NCBI GenBank assembly: GCA_003278545.1 | Contig: QCEF01000005.1 | Span: 1 to 64,000, forward strand | Reading direction: 5' to 3' | DNA length: 64,000 nt | Source: Prochlorococcus sp. AG-355-N16 | GTDB lineage: Bacteria; Cyanobacteriota; Cyanobacteriia; PCC-6307; Cyanobiaceae | Shown: one piece after another, positions 17,556-27,164 of the stretch | Position numbering within the stretch: the first letter of the stretch is position 1 | How the letters are laid out: the number at the start of each line of letters is the position of its first letter | The notes under the pieces: generated by a model | The model's database searches: none | What the model saw: the letters and a program-made list of their open reading frames with translations, nothing else | Told to the model about the DNA's origin: nothing | Made by a program: the position numbers and the translations under genes

Positions 17556-18464
17556 TTATGAGGCAATAATAATTCCTAATAAAAGGACTCCTCCATAAAT
17601 TGATTGATTTTTGAAGTGATTCCCAATATTTTTTATTGATTGCTTTTCCTCAGGAAATACCTTTAATACATCTCGCTGCATTAAGATTGCCGTTGTAAGC
17701 CAAATTGGCCAAAAAATAAAATCCATTTGATTAATAAATCCGCATAATGCGAGAAAAATAGAAGTTAATAAATAACAAATTTGAATAGTTATTCTAGTAT
17801 TGTTCTGGAGGTTAACAGCGGAACTGTTTATTCCAATTTTGATATCATATTTTTTATCTGCTAAAGCATAAATTGTGTCAAAGCCAAAAGTCCAAAAAAT
17901 AGTGGCTAGCCAGCAAAACAATAAAACAATACTATGTAAATTGCCTTCATTTGCAGCCCAGGGAATTAAGACAGCAAAACCCCAGCATATGGATAAGATT
18001 AATTGAGGATATTTAAACCATCTTTTGGCAGAAGGATAAATTAAAATAATAGGTAAAGCTAAAAAAGCAAGTGAAATGGAAAGGATTCTGCCAGGTTGAG
18101 GCAGTGACAAAGTTAAAAAGAAACTAGATAAAATTAACAAGAAAAGAATTGAATAAGCCGTTTTAAGACCGATTTTATTTGCAGCTAGAGGTCTATTTTT
18201 TGTCCTGAAAACTCTTTGATCAATTTTTTTGTCCCAAATATCATTAACTACGCAGCCTAATCCACTTACTAATAGCCCTCCAAGGATTATTCTTAGCAAC
18301 ATTAAAAATGTTGGATTAGCATCTGGGGTTAAATATAAACTCCATCCAGCAGGAATAAGTAAGATCATTCTTCCAGTCGGCTTATTCCACCTTAATAATT
18401 CAAAAAAAGTACTTAATTTAATTTGTCGATTTGTATTTTGCATATGATCTATTGTATATTTCAT
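17556..18464 (-). CDS. ubiA: 4-hydroxybenzoate polyprenyltransferase-like (UbiA)
   Basis: This membrane prenyltransferase of the UbiA family probably attaches a solanesyl chain to 4-hydroxybenzoate in cyanobacterial plastoquinone synthesis. The 302-aa protein has about eight or nine helices and both Asp-rich motifs: NDIWDKKID with FRTKNRPLAA after it, and DKKYD in the second half. The start could be ATG 18464 (MKYTIDHM) or ATG 18443 (MQNTNRQ). The gene is divergent from ppx. The plastoquinone role is inferred from the family. Confidence 0.9.
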   Translation of the reverse strand: MKYTIDHMQNTNRQIKLSTFFELLRWNKPTGRMILLIPAGWSLYLTPDANPTFLMLLRIILGGLLVSGLGCVVNDIWDKKIDQRVFRTKNRPLAANKIGLKTAYSILFLLILSSFFLTLSLPQPGRILSISLAFLALPIILIYPSAKRWFKYPQLILSICWGFAVLIPWAANEGNLHSIVLLFCWLATIFWTFGFDTIYALADKKYDIKIGINSSAVNLQNNTRITIQICYLLTSIFLALCGFINQMDFIFWPIWLTTAILMQRDVLKVFPEEKQSIKNIGNHFKNQSIYGGVLLLGIIIAS

Positions 18465-18568
18465 AACTTTAAATAATCTTACTAGGATTAGATGTTTTCT
18501 ATTATTTAATAATCAATCTTGGGTATATTTATTAATGGATTAAAGATATCTGCATCTTATAAAAAGAA

Positions 18569-20164
18569 ATGATACAGAAACAAGATTCAAGATATTTTCA
18601 AGAAAAGCAAATTTTAGTAGCTTCTATAGATATTGGAACTAACTCTACACATCTCTTGGTAGCAGAAATTAATCTAGAATTAAAATCATTTTCTATAAAA
18701 TTCACTGATAAATCAACCACTCGTCTTGGAGAAAGAGATGAGGAAGGTAATCTTACTGAAGAATCAATCCAAAGAGCATTAGTTACTCTTAAGCGATTTA
18801 AGGAATATTGTAAAAGTAATGGAGTAAAACAAATAGTAACAGCAGCAACAAGTGCAGTTAGGGAAGCTCCAAACGGTCAAGATTTTATTAGAAAAGTTCT
18901 TGATGAAACTGATATTCAAATAGAAATGATAAGTGGTTCTGAGGAAGCCAGATTAATTTACCTTGGTGTTCTTTCTGGTATGGCTTTTGAAGATCAGTCT
19001 TTTGTAATCATAGATATTGGAGGAGGATCTACAGAATTAATACTTGCAGATAAAAAAGATGCTATAGCTCTTACCAGTTCAAGAATTGGTGCGGTAAGAC
19101 TTAAAAATGATTTTTTAAATAAAGAATCTATAAATTCAGAAAGATCGAGTTTTCTAACAACTTTTATTAAAGGATCTTTAGAACCATCTGTTCGAAAAAT
19201 AAAGAGTAGATCTAAGGGAGATAAGACTTTATCTATGATTGCAACCAGTGGCACTGCAACCTCATTAGGAAACTTGGTTCAAGATGATTTGGGAGAACCT
19301 AAACAAAAATTGCATGGTTATAAATTTAAAAGGGAAAATTTACAAAATGTATTGGGAAAACTAATTAAATTGCCAGTTTCGGAAATCAAGAAAATACCTT
19401 CATTAAGTGAGAGAAGAGCAGAAATAATTATTCCAGGAGCATTGATATTAAACACCGCAATGGAGATGTTGAACTTTAATGAATTAATAATAAGTGAGAG
19501 GGCGCTTCGAGAGGGTTTGGTTGTAGATTGGATGCTTCGTAAAGGGATAATTAAAAACGAATTAAATATTCAAAGCAATATTAGAAAAACAACTATAGTT
19601 CATCAGGCCAGAAAGTTTGGAGTAGATAATACAAGAGCTGAGAAAGTTATTGATATTGCTTTTCAAATCTATGATCAGACTAAAAATATCTTTCATAGCG
19701 ATAATGACCCTAAAGCTAAAGAACTTCTTTGGGCAGCTTCTAATCTTTATAATTGTGGGAAATACGTGAATGTTGGTTCATATCACAAACATTCTTGGTA
19801 CTTAATAAAAAATTGTGAGTTGTTGGGATATTCTGAAGCAGAAACAAATATTATTGCTTCAATTGCTAGATACCATAGAAAAACTCTACCCAAGAAAAGA
19901 CATGAGTCTTGGCAAAATTTAATATCAAAAGAAGATAAAACATTAGTTCTTGAAATGTCATTAATCCTGAGACTAGCAGTATCTCTTGATCAAAGACCTG
20001 ACAAGATAATCTCCTCAGTTCAAATAAAATTACAGGAAAATATTCTTATATTTGAACTTTTACCTTTAAATAGAAACCATGATCTTCTTCTTGAAAAATG
20101 GAACTTAGGACTATGCAGTAATGTTATAAAAGAACTAAAGAATTTGGATTTAAAAGTTATTTAG
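18569..20164 (+). CDS. ppx: Exopolyphosphatase (Ppx/GppA family)
   Basis: The 531-aa protein has an ASKHA-fold catalytic part with phosphate loops DIGTNSTHLLVAE (about residues 21-33) and IDIGGGSTEL (near 150), followed by a C-terminal HD-like helical domain (HQARKFG..., SYHKHSWYLI..., ARYHRKTLPKK). Ppx releases phosphate from polyphosphate; some members hydrolyse pppGpp. The length is that of full Ppx rather than the short form. The 3' end overlaps the convergent HTH membrane protein gene by 8 bp. Confidence 0.93.
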   Translation: MIQKQDSRYFQEKQILVASIDIGTNSTHLLVAEINLELKSFSIKFTDKSTTRLGERDEEGNLTEESIQRALVTLKRFKEYCKSNGVKQIVTAATSAVREAPNGQDFIRKVLDETDIQIEMISGSEEARLIYLGVLSGMAFEDQSFVIIDIGGGSTELILADKKDAIALTSSRIGAVRLKNDFLNKESINSERSSFLTTFIKGSLEPSVRKIKSRSKGDKTLSMIATSGTATSLGNLVQDDLGEPKQKLHGYKFKRENLQNVLGKLIKLPVSEIKKIPSLSERRAEIIIPGALILNTAMEMLNFNELIISERALREGLVVDWMLRKGIIKNELNIQSNIRKTTIVHQARKFGVDNTRAEKVIDIAFQIYDQTKNIFHSDNDPKAKELLWAASNLYNCGKYVNVGSYHKHSWYLIKNCELLGYSEAETNIIASIARYHRKTLPKKRHESWQNLISKEDKTLVLEMSLILRLAVSLDQRPDKIISSVQIKLQENILIFELLPLNRNHDLLLEKWNLGLCSNVIKELKNLDLKVI

Positions 20165-20651
20165 TTTTTTTAATAAGTTCTTGTTTTGGAGTTTGATTCT
20201 GAGAAGAGTCTGAAAATAAATTGAAAATTAAGGACGAGGCTAATAGTCCGAGAAAGCCTGAAATTAAAATAAATATTATGAACCCTACTGGATTAAGATT
20301 CTTAGGTTGCTTAGATCTATAATTTTTTTTGGAAACTTCTTCAACTATTTCTTCAATTTTCACTTCTTTCCTCTCTGTCTTGTATTCATCCATTATGAAT
20401 TCTGTATCAATTTTGAGCTTCTGTGAAATTCGTCTAATCATTGCCTTGACAAATACTTTTTCAGGTAGCTTTTCTTCATTACCTTCTTCAATGGCTTCAA
20501 GTTGATGAGCTCCGATTTTTAAATCTGAAGCCAATTCTTCAATAGATTGATTTCTACTTAACCTAGCCTCTTTAATGAAATTTCCAATTCTCTTTAAAGA
20601 GGAATTTTCTCCTTTATTGTCGTTATCCGAAACAGATTTTATTTCTTTCAA
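20157..20651 (-). CDS. HTH_25/RodZ-like membrane protein, short form
   Basis: The 164-aa protein has a helix-turn-helix of the HTH_25 (RodZ N-terminal) type at about residues 20-85, a basic linker and one membrane helix at about 121-146. Only 18 residues follow, so the periplasmic domain of classical RodZ is missing. RodZ links MreB to the envelope. Whether this short form acts in cell shape or as a membrane-bound regulator is open. It lies 55 bp downstream of cobM on the same strand. Confidence 0.8.
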   Translation of the reverse strand: MKEIKSVSDNDNKGENSSLKRIGNFIKEARLSRNQSIEELASDLKIGAHQLEAIEEGNEEKLPEKVFVKAMIRRISQKLKIDTEFIMDEYKTERKEVKIEEIVEEVSKKNYRSKQPKNLNPVGFIIFILISGFLGLLASSLIFNLFSDSSQNQTPKQELIKKTK

Positions 20652-20706
20652 AGCAAGTAAATTTTTACTAATTATAGTAATTAATATTTTTCTATCAACT
20701 TTAAGA

Positions 20707-21462
20707 TTATTTATTCCTAAAGAGATGTCTATAAGATGGATTATAAAGATTAGATCTTTTTTGAGAAATACTAATTGCTGGGCTAATTATGTAAATAGTT
20801 GTTCTAATTAATTTTTTCTCAATAGAAAAATTTTCCATATCTTTTAATTCTATTAATGATGTCCAACCATCATCCCAAGATACTCTGAATCCAACAATCA
20901 CTTTAGTTTCTGGAGGGTAAAACTCTAATAGAGTGTCTTGAGACCTTTTAACATGCCTAGCACTTAAATAAAGACATATAGAGGAATTGTGTTTTGCAAG
21001 ATCTTTCAGAGATTCTTTTTCGGGCATCCCTGTTCGCCCTCCTGCTCTAGTTAAAATTATTGTTTGCGTTATATCAGGGATGGTTAACTCGGCTTCATGA
21101 TATGCTGCAGCAACTTGAAAAGCACTTACGCCAGGAACGACTTCGATTTCAATTTTTTTGTTTTTTAAAATTTCGATTTGTTCTCTAATTGCTCCAAAAA
21201 GGCAAGGGTCTCCATCATGCAACCTTACAACAGTCTTCCCTGCCTGAAATTTTTCTATCATAATTGAGGTGATCTGCTCTAAGTTAAGGGAACTCGTTTT
21301 TATTTTTTCAGAATCTTCTTTCGAAAAATCTAAAATCTTTTCAGGAATTAGAGAGTCAGTCCAAATAATGACATCTGCAATTTTTATCTTTTTTAATGCT
21401 TTTAAAGTTAATAATTCTGGATCACCTGGACCAACACCAACAAAAGATATTTTTTTATCCAT
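20707..21462 (-). CDS. cobM: Precorrin-4 C11-methyltransferase
   Basis: This SAM-dependent tetrapyrrole methylase methylates C11 of precorrin-4 in corrin ring synthesis. The 251-aa protein shows the family landmarks [15 protein letters not shown] near the N-terminus, [10 protein letters not shown] in the middle and EVVPGVSAF. The ATG at 21462 (MDKKISFVG) overlaps the lgt stop by 8 bp and is preferred over an in-frame GTG at 21480. The overlap with lgt indicates cotranscription from the petC-petA side. Confidence 0.93.
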   Translation of the reverse strand: MDKKISFVGVGPGDPELLTLKALKKIKIADVIIWTDSLIPEKILDFSKEDSEKIKTSSLNLEQITSIMIEKFQAGKTVVRLHDGDPCLFGAIREQIEILKNKKIEIEVVPGVSAFQVAAAYHEAELTIPDITQTIILTRAGGRTGMPEKESLKDLAKHNSSICLYLSARHVKRSQDTLLEFYPPETKVIVGFRVSWDDGWTSLIELKDMENFSIEKKLIRTTIYIISPAISISQKRSNLYNPSYRHLFRNK

Positions 21463-22348
21463 TATTTCTATTTTTCCCACTATATGTTCTCAATCTTAAA
21501 AAAAATATTCCAATTAATCCAGAAGAAAATAGAAAAATACTTATAAATTGAGCCATTCTTATACCGCCATCACAAAAAGGTGGAAGTCCACCAATGCATA
21601 GTGGGTCAGTTCTTAAACCTTCAATCCAGAATCTTCCAAAGCTATAACTTATTAAATAAAGACAGCTAATAAAGCCAGGCCTGAAAAAATCTGTTTTACT
21701 TTGGTTATTAAAAATAATAATGAGGAGGATGAAAATTAAAATATTCCACAATGACTCATAGAGAAATGTAGGATGAAAAAATTCATAATTAAGAAATTCT
21801 AAAGGCCTATTCTGGATAGGTATAAATAATTTCCAAGGCAAATTTGTAGGAACTCCAAAGGCTTCATTATTGAAAAAATTTCCCCACCTTCCTATTGATT
21901 GTCCAAGAATAATCGAGGGTATTAATATATCTACAAAAGTCTTTAAATTAATTTTTTTCGACTTACAGAAATAGATAATTGATATTAATCCTCCAATTAG
22001 ACCTCCATGGATTGCTATGCCTCCTTCCCAAACTGCAAGAAAAGAAGGTATTTGAATGATGTTATTGAATATTTCAAAAGAAGTAAAAAAGTTCTCTCCG
22101 CTATATTGCCTCCACTCAAAAATTACGTAATAAGCTCTAGCTCCAATTATTGAAGAGATTATTAATGATGGAAGTATTTCACTAATGTACTCTGGGTTAA
22201 TATTTCTTGCCTTTGCTAGTTTTTTAGAGACAAATAGGCCTATTAAAACTGAAACCGAAATAAGCAGTCCGTACCATCTAATAGTTATAAATCCTAAATT
22301 TAAAAAAGTTTCTCCTGGCGATTGTATAAAAGCTTCAAGTATAAGCAT
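21455..22348 (-). CDS. lgt: Prolipoprotein diacylglyceryl transferase
   Basis: This is the inner-membrane enzyme that moves a diacylglyceryl group from phosphatidylglycerol to the lipobox Cys of prolipoproteins. The 297-aa protein has about seven helices and the signature [13 protein letters not shown] (about residue 143) with the upstream HGGLIGG motif. It follows petA by 10 bp and overlaps cobM, so it appears to be embedded in a photosynthetic operon. The window also encodes predicted lipoprotein substrates such as the Tat-type binding protein at 2.2 kb. Confidence 0.95.
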   Translation of the reverse strand: MLILEAFIQSPGETFLNLGFITIRWYGLLISVSVLIGLFVSKKLAKARNINPEYISEILPSLIISSIIGARAYYVIFEWRQYSGENFFTSFEIFNNIIQIPSFLAVWEGGIAIHGGLIGGLISIIYFCKSKKINLKTFVDILIPSIILGQSIGRWGNFFNNEAFGVPTNLPWKLFIPIQNRPLEFLNYEFFHPTFLYESLWNILIFILLIIIFNNQSKTDFFRPGFISCLYLISYSFGRFWIEGLRTDPLCIGGLPPFCDGGIRMAQFISIFLFSSGLIGIFFLRLRTYSGKNRNNG

Positions 22349-22358
22349 TTAAAGAAAG

Positions 22359-23312
22359 TTAGATACCCTCTGCTGCTTGAACTTTTTCTACTTGTTTTTT
22401 CTTTAATACTAACAGTATTTGAGTTAGGCCTACACCAATGAAGAATGCAATCAATCCAATTACTCTATAAGGGCTCTGAAGTACAACCTCAGCATCTAAT
22501 TGCCCAAAACCGCCAACGTTGGGATCATTAGTGAGAGGGTCACCTGCATTAATTTTGTCTTGTGCTTTTACGATAAGTTGAGGACCAACAGGCACTGCTT
22601 CAGTAGTTATCTCACCATTCTCGTTTTCTATATTGACCTTATAGCTACCATCTTCAATTATATCTATTGAATTTATAGTGCCTGAAGTGGAAGAAGTGAA
22701 AACTACATTATTGCTTTTGTCTCCAGTTGGGTATACCTGACCTCTACCTCTGTTGCCTCCAATATGTAACGAGTATTTCCCATAGTGATATTCTTTATTA
22801 GTTGATGGATCAGGGGAAAGTACAGGAAAAACTATTTCTTTATTAGTATCGCCAGGTAAAGGTCCGACAATGATGATATTATCTTTCTCTTCACTGTAAT
22901 TAGTAAAATAAACCCCTTCAGTCTCTTCTTTGATTTCTTCAGTCCATCTTTCTTGTGGAGCAAGTTTAAAGCCATCAGGCAGCATTACAACAGCACCAAC
23001 TTGTAATGGAACTTCAGAACCATCAGCACCGATCTCTTTTAAGTCATTTTTGTAAGGTATTTTGACTACAGCTTTGAAAACACTGTCTGCTCCAACAGAT
23101 TGTGGAACCTCTGCAATAGTAGGCATCTGAGCTAGATGACAATTTGCACAGACTATCTTACCTGTTGCTTCTCTTGGGGATTCATAGTTTTGCTGAGCCC
23201 AGAATGGATAAGCAAAAGTGATCTTTGGATAAAATACAATGCTCGAAATGAAAAGCAGAGTACAGATAAATAAACTTGTTTTTTTCATGATTTGATTTTT
23301 AAGACCTTTCAT
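22359..23312 (-). CDS. petA: Apocytochrome f
   Basis: This is the large c-type cytochrome of the b6f complex, which carries electrons from the Rieske protein to plastocyanin. The start ATG at 23312 (MKGLKNQIM) gives 317 aa; a longer open frame upstream runs inside petC and is rejected. A signal peptide ends at FAYPFWAQQ, where the mature N-terminal Tyr acts as axial heme ligand. The heme motif CANCH follows, and one C-terminal helix ([19 protein letters not shown]) anchors the protein. It starts 4 bp after the petC stop. Confidence 0.97.
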   Translation of the reverse strand: MKGLKNQIMKKTSLFICTLLFISSIVFYPKITFAYPFWAQQNYESPREATGKIVCANCHLAQMPTIAEVPQSVGADSVFKAVVKIPYKNDLKEIGADGSEVPLQVGAVVMLPDGFKLAPQERWTEEIKEETEGVYFTNYSEEKDNIIIVGPLPGDTNKEIVFPVLSPDPSTNKEYHYGKYSLHIGGNRGRGQVYPTGDKSNNVVFTSSTSGTINSIDIIEDGSYKVNIENENGEITTEAVPVGPQLIVKAQDKINAGDPLTNDPNVGGFGQLDAEVVLQSPYRVIGLIAFFIGVGLTQILLVLKKKQVEKVQAAEGI

Positions 23313-23316
23313 TTTT

Positions 23317-23853
23317 TTATGCCCACCATGGATTTTCATTAGTTCTGAAGTCAGTTTCTGACCATTGTTTGACGAGTACAGCATCATCTTCAATATCGAC
23401 ATGAGCTAGAGCTAAAGATAAAGGAGCAGGTCCTCTTACTACCTTCCCATTAGTATCGTACTGACTGCCATGACAAGGACATATAAATTTATTAGCACCA
23501 CTATCCCATGGGACAACGCAACCTAAATGAGTACAAATTGCATTTAAACCAAATTCTCCTATTTTCCCACCCTCATTAACTATTAAATAAGTTGGATCTC
23601 CCTTTAGACCCTGCACTAGACTTCTGTCTCCTGCTTGATGGGTAGCTAACCAACCTGTCTTAGTTATTGGATTCCCTAATTCATCTTTAGCAGAAGTCCC
23701 ACCTCCACCACCGCCTGCTCTTAAAGGCATGAAATAATTTGCTACAGGGTAAAGGGCTCCTAACGCTACACCAGTTGCAGTACCAAATGTAAGAAGATTC
23801 ATAAATTGCCTTCGACCCATTGAAGGGACATCATTGGAACTTAATTGAGTCAT
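23317..23853 (-). CDS. petC: Cytochrome b6f Rieske iron-sulfur protein
   Basis: This [2Fe-2S] subunit of the b6f complex oxidises plastoquinol. The 178-aa protein has an N-terminal Tat-like motif GRRQFMN (residues 13-19), one membrane helix, a glycine-rich hinge (RAGGGGGG) and the cluster motifs CTHLGC and CPCHGS. It is the first gene of the petC-petA-lgt-cobM run and divergent from the DUF3067 gene (123-bp gap). Confidence 0.97.
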   Translation of the reverse strand: MTQLSSNDVPSMGRRQFMNLLTFGTATGVALGALYPVANYFMPLRAGGGGGGTSAKDELGNPITKTGWLATHQAGDRSLVQGLKGDPTYLIVNEGGKIGEFGLNAICTHLGCVVPWDSGANKFICPCHGSQYDTNGKVVRGPAPLSLALAHVDIEDDAVLVKQWSETDFRTNENPWWA

Positions 23854-23976
23854 TCGCTACTTGGTTCTGTTATTTATTAGTTATTATGGATCAAATTGTT
23901 CAATTTCTGTTGCAAATAGATAGGACTTTTAATAATTTAAAGTAAAAGTTTAGGAAGTCTTAATTAATTGATTTAA

Positions 23977-24294
23977 ATGAACCCATTACTAGTAGATGAA
24001 GTTATACATTATTTGATTCATCGCTGGGGAAAAAAATATGATTTTAGACTTTTTAGAAGAGGAAAATTTGTTTATTTTCAAATGATGTGGGGATTTCTAG
24101 GGCAGGAATCATTCCCTTTAAGTGAAGATGAATATAAAAAATCAATAGCTGATAAAATCGAGATTTTAAATAGATGTGGATATTCAGAAGAAGTAAGGGA
24201 ATGGCTAAAGAAAGTCAATGCTAAGCCAAGATTAGGAAGAGCTATCAGCTTGCAATTAAATCTTAATGAGAAGATGAAAGAGTTTTTGACTTAA
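23977..24294 (+). CDS. DUF3067 family protein
   Basis: This 105-aa soluble protein is of the DUF3067 type, found in cyanobacteria and plant plastids. Conserved-looking elements are VIHYLIHRWGKKYDFRLFRR near the N-terminus and FQMMWGFLGQESFPL in the middle. Function is not established; its spread across oxygenic phototrophs suggests a photosynthesis-related role (inference). Its 3' end overlaps the convergent tatC by 32 bp, the longest convergent overlap in the window. Confidence 0.8.
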   Translation: MNPLLVDEVIHYLIHRWGKKYDFRLFRRGKFVYFQMMWGFLGQESFPLSEDEYKKSIADKIEILNRCGYSEEVREWLKKVNAKPRLGRAISLQLNLNEKMKEFLT

Positions 24295-25021
24295 GATTTT
24301 CTGATAAGTAAGTTAGTCCAGTACCCACAAAAAATAAAAACACAATCGATATAGATAGCAATGACATAGTCAATGGGTCCGTTGAAGGGGTAATCACCGC
24401 AGATAATATTGCTGAGGAAATTACAACTATCTTCCAATTCGAAATCATTTTTTCTGTTGTGATTATTCCAAGAGAACCAAGAATAAATTGTAATACTGGT
24501 AATTGAAAAGCTATTGCAGTACTTGACATTAATAAGAGTACAAAATCGAAATATCTTTCTATAGACCAAGTTGGTTCTACAATATCAGCACCAAAACTAA
24601 TGAAGAAATTTATTGCTGCAGGGACTAATATCCACCATGAAAAAATTAATCCTAAAAAAAATAGAAGACCTGAACCAAAAACTGCGGGCAAGATAAGACT
24701 TTTTTCTTGTTTTGTTAAGCCGGGAGAAATGAATAATATTATTTGATAAAAAATATAAGGAATAGAAACTATCAATCCGCTGTAACCTGCAACTTTAATA
24801 GCGACAAATAAAAACTCTCCTGGAGCAAGTTGTAGTAAATGAATATCTCCAGCTGGGATTTCTAAAAAAGATATTAATGGCTTTATGATGAGAAAACTAA
24901 AAAATATCGATATAAGTATTGAGTAAATTGAGTTTAGTATCCTTTGACGAAGCTCCTCTAAATGATCACTAAAAGTCATCGAATCTGATAGTTTATTTTC
25001 ACTTTGACCTGTTCCTCTCAT
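24263..25021 (-). CDS. tatC: Sec-independent protein translocase TatC
   Basis: This is the core receptor of the twin-arginine translocase, which recognises RR signal peptides and exports folded proteins. The 252-aa protein has six helices and the N-terminal signature MTFSDHLEELRQRI (about residues 14-27). Likely clients within this window are PetC and the RR-type lipoprotein at 2.2 kb. The last 32 bp overlap the convergent DUF3067 gene. It lies 80 bp downstream of a small membrane protein gene on the same strand. Confidence 0.95.
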   Translation of the reverse strand: MRGTGQSENKLSDSMTFSDHLEELRQRILNSIYSILISIFFSFLIIKPLISFLEIPAGDIHLLQLAPGEFLFVAIKVAGYSGLIVSIPYIFYQIILFISPGLTKQEKSLILPAVFGSGLLFFLGLIFSWWILVPAAINFFISFGADIVEPTWSIERYFDFVLLLMSSTAIAFQLPVLQFILGSLGIITTEKMISNWKIVVISSAILSAVITPSTDPLTMSLLSISIVFLFFVGTGLTYLSENLKSKTLSSSH

Positions 25022-25101
25022 TATTATTTGATAAATATTTTGTAAGAAAAAGGTTTAGAATTACTATTGTGAAAGTCCAATTTATTTTTCGATAATCTTA
25101 A

Positions 25102-25362
25102 TTATTTGCTTAATTTAGGATTTGTTGGATCTGGTAATAAGAAAGGAGGGGCATCATTTAAAGATGATTCACCATAAGTTTCATATTCTCTATAACCACC
25201 CATTTTCCCATTTGTTTTCATTAAAGCGCTTACGAAGGCAAGTAGTAAGAAAACAGTAGGAGCTCCAATTATTAATGCAGCACCGAATAGATATCCAACA
25301 ATAAATTCTGGAAAGCTATGATTTCCTAAAAATTCATGAGTGCCCAAAAGAAAATCAAACAT
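25102..25362 (-). CDS. Small conserved-looking membrane protein, 86 aa
   Basis: The protein has an N-terminal amphipathic stretch (MFDFLLGTHEFLGNHSFPEF), one strong membrane helix (about residues 22-48) and a polar, Pro-rich C-terminal tail (PPFLLPDPTNP). The size and layout recall small photosynthetic or NDH subunits, but I cannot assign it to any of them. It lies between the NFACT gene (28 bp upstream) and tatC on the same strand. Confidence 0.65.
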   Translation of the reverse strand: MFDFLLGTHEFLGNHSFPEFIVGYLFGAALIIGAPTVFLLLAFVSALMKTNGKMGGYREYETYGESSLNDAPPFLLPDPTNPKLSK

Positions 25363-25390
25363 TTAGATTTAAAATTTTTTTTATTATAAA

Positions 25391-27115
25391 CTAAATTACT
25401 GTTTTAAGATTTTTTTTAATGTAATCTTCTCCTCTTGTAGGATTTCCCCAAATAATTTCTCCATTTTTAAAGGAAACGCAACCCGGTCCTCCGTTTTTGA
25501 TTTTTTGCAAATCTTTAATCTTTACTAAATTAATTGGAACTTTAATGTTTCTTTTTGCCTTACTAAATAAAGCAGCTAAATCTGCAGCTATTTGAAGATC
25601 TTGTTCAGATGCTACTTGAGATGAAGACTTCAAAACTACATGACTGCCTGGTGATTCCTGTGCATGAAACCATAAATCGCCTTTCTTTGAGAACTTAAAG
25701 CTTATTAAGTCATTTTGCCTCATATTTCGCCCTACCTGAAGCTTTAATCCTGTGGGAGTGTCAACTTGAATTGGTGAAGACTCTATCTCATATGTACTTT
25801 TCTGATCTTCTCTTTGCTTCTTGATATTGATATTAAACTCGTTACAAATTTCTTCCATAATTTCTTCTAGTAGTTTGATTCTCATAGAAAGTTTTTCATG
25901 ATTTAAAGAATTTAAATTTTCTAGAAGCGTAGTGAATTCGTCTAATCTCTCTATATTTGTTTTGTAAATACTTAATCTTTCTTTGATTAATTCTCTAGAT
26001 CTCTTTAGTTTTTTTGATTTTTTATATAGTTTTTGTCCCTTTATAATGTCTCGTTTTTTAATTTCATGTGAAGAAAATATAATATCAGCTTTTTCTTTAT
26101 ATATCTCGTAGTTTTCTGATTTTGTCAGAAGATCATATTGAATATTTAAATTCTTTTTCTCAGTATTGGTCTGTTTAAAAATTATCCCTTCAATTTTCTT
26201 TTCCAATAATTGAAGTTTTTTTTGTTTCAGATGATAATCATAATAATTCTCTAAGCTTGTACATAAATCTATTTTATTTTCGCAATTAATTTCATTATCA
26301 AAAAACCAAACGCAATAAAAATCATTGTTAAATGTAGAAAACTTAAAGTTATTGGTTTTAAACCTATTTATCCAAATCTTCCAATTTTTAAATATCTCAT
26401 TTAAGTCCAAATCGTTAATGAAATCGATATTTTTTTCCATTATTTGCGGATTACCAGTTTTGCTAATAACCTCCAATTGTTTTGTGAGGATTGGGCTTAC
26501 TCCCTGATAGGTATTTATTAAACAGTATTTCAAAGACTCAGGTACTATTGAAATTGAGTTTTTCCATGATTGAAAAGACTCATCTTCTCTAGGTTTTTTT
26601 TTGAGATTAACTGGGGGGCCAGAATAAATTGAACCTGTTGAAATTGTTCTAAAACTAGATTGACTTGATTTAATTTGTTTACCAACGGCAATTATTTTTT
26701 GTTTATTATCCAAATAAAAAATATTGCTATGTTTTCCCATTAATTCAAAAATTAAATATTTATTAATTTCATCTCCAGGTTTTTTCGCAAAACTAAATTT
26801 TATAACTCTCTCGAAATCATCTTGATCAATCGAAATTAAAGCCATATACTTTAATCCGTATCTTATTTGTTTAGAAAGTGTGCTTTCTCTCCCGATCTTT
26901 TCTGGCTTATTTATCTTTAGTATTCTTGGAGAGTCTCCATTCCATGAAACTTCTAACCACGTTTGAGAATCAACTCCTCTGAAACATAATTGAATTGTAT
27001 TAGGCTCTGGTTGTTGGGCAGTCTCAAACTTTGAAGGTAAGATGTTCTTTGTCAAATAATGCAAGACAGATCTAATAGAAGTAATATCCATTATCTGTGG
27101 AACACCTTTTTGCAT
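25391..27115 (-). CDS. rqcH: NFACT family protein (RqcH/fibronectin-binding-like)
   Basis: The 574-aa protein has an NFACT-N domain (about 1-200), a long coiled-coil middle (about 290-440, KKLQLLEKKIEG...) and a C-terminal NFACT-R domain with DLWFHAQESPGSHVVLKSS (about 484-502). Bacterial RqcH binds obstructed 50S subunits and adds alanine tails to stalled nascent chains. The older label fibronectin-binding protein comes from FbpA. An inner ATG at 27091 (MDITSIRSVL) is the likelier true start. It is divergent from gmk (49-bp gap). Confidence 0.88.
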   Translation of the reverse strand: MQKGVPQIMDITSIRSVLHYLTKNILPSKFETAQQPEPNTIQLCFRGVDSQTWLEVSWNGDSPRILKINKPEKIGRESTLSKQIRYGLKYMALISIDQDDFERVIKFSFAKKPGDEINKYLIFELMGKHSNIFYLDNKQKIIAVGKQIKSSQSSFRTISTGSIYSGPPVNLKKKPREDESFQSWKNSISIVPESLKYCLINTYQGVSPILTKQLEVISKTGNPQIMEKNIDFINDLDLNEIFKNWKIWINRFKTNNFKFSTFNNDFYCVWFFDNEINCENKIDLCTSLENYYDYHLKQKKLQLLEKKIEGIIFKQTNTEKKNLNIQYDLLTKSENYEIYKEKADIIFSSHEIKKRDIIKGQKLYKKSKKLKRSRELIKERLSIYKTNIERLDEFTTLLENLNSLNHEKLSMRIKLLEEIMEEICNEFNINIKKQREDQKSTYEIESSPIQVDTPTGLKLQVGRNMRQNDLISFKFSKKGDLWFHAQESPGSHVVLKSSSQVASEQDLQIAADLAALFSKAKRNIKVPINLVKIKDLQKIKNGGPGCVSFKNGEIIWGNPTRGEDYIKKNLKTVI

Positions 27116-27164
27116 TATTCCTTTTTAATTCACAAGATGCTTATTTTACTGTAAAAATTTTAAT

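Noticed and set aside
23313-23402. Open frame extending petA upstream by 30 codons
   Set aside because: It lies within the petC coding sequence in another frame and would place extra residues before a typical signal peptide; the ATG at 23312 gives the normal cytochrome f precursor.
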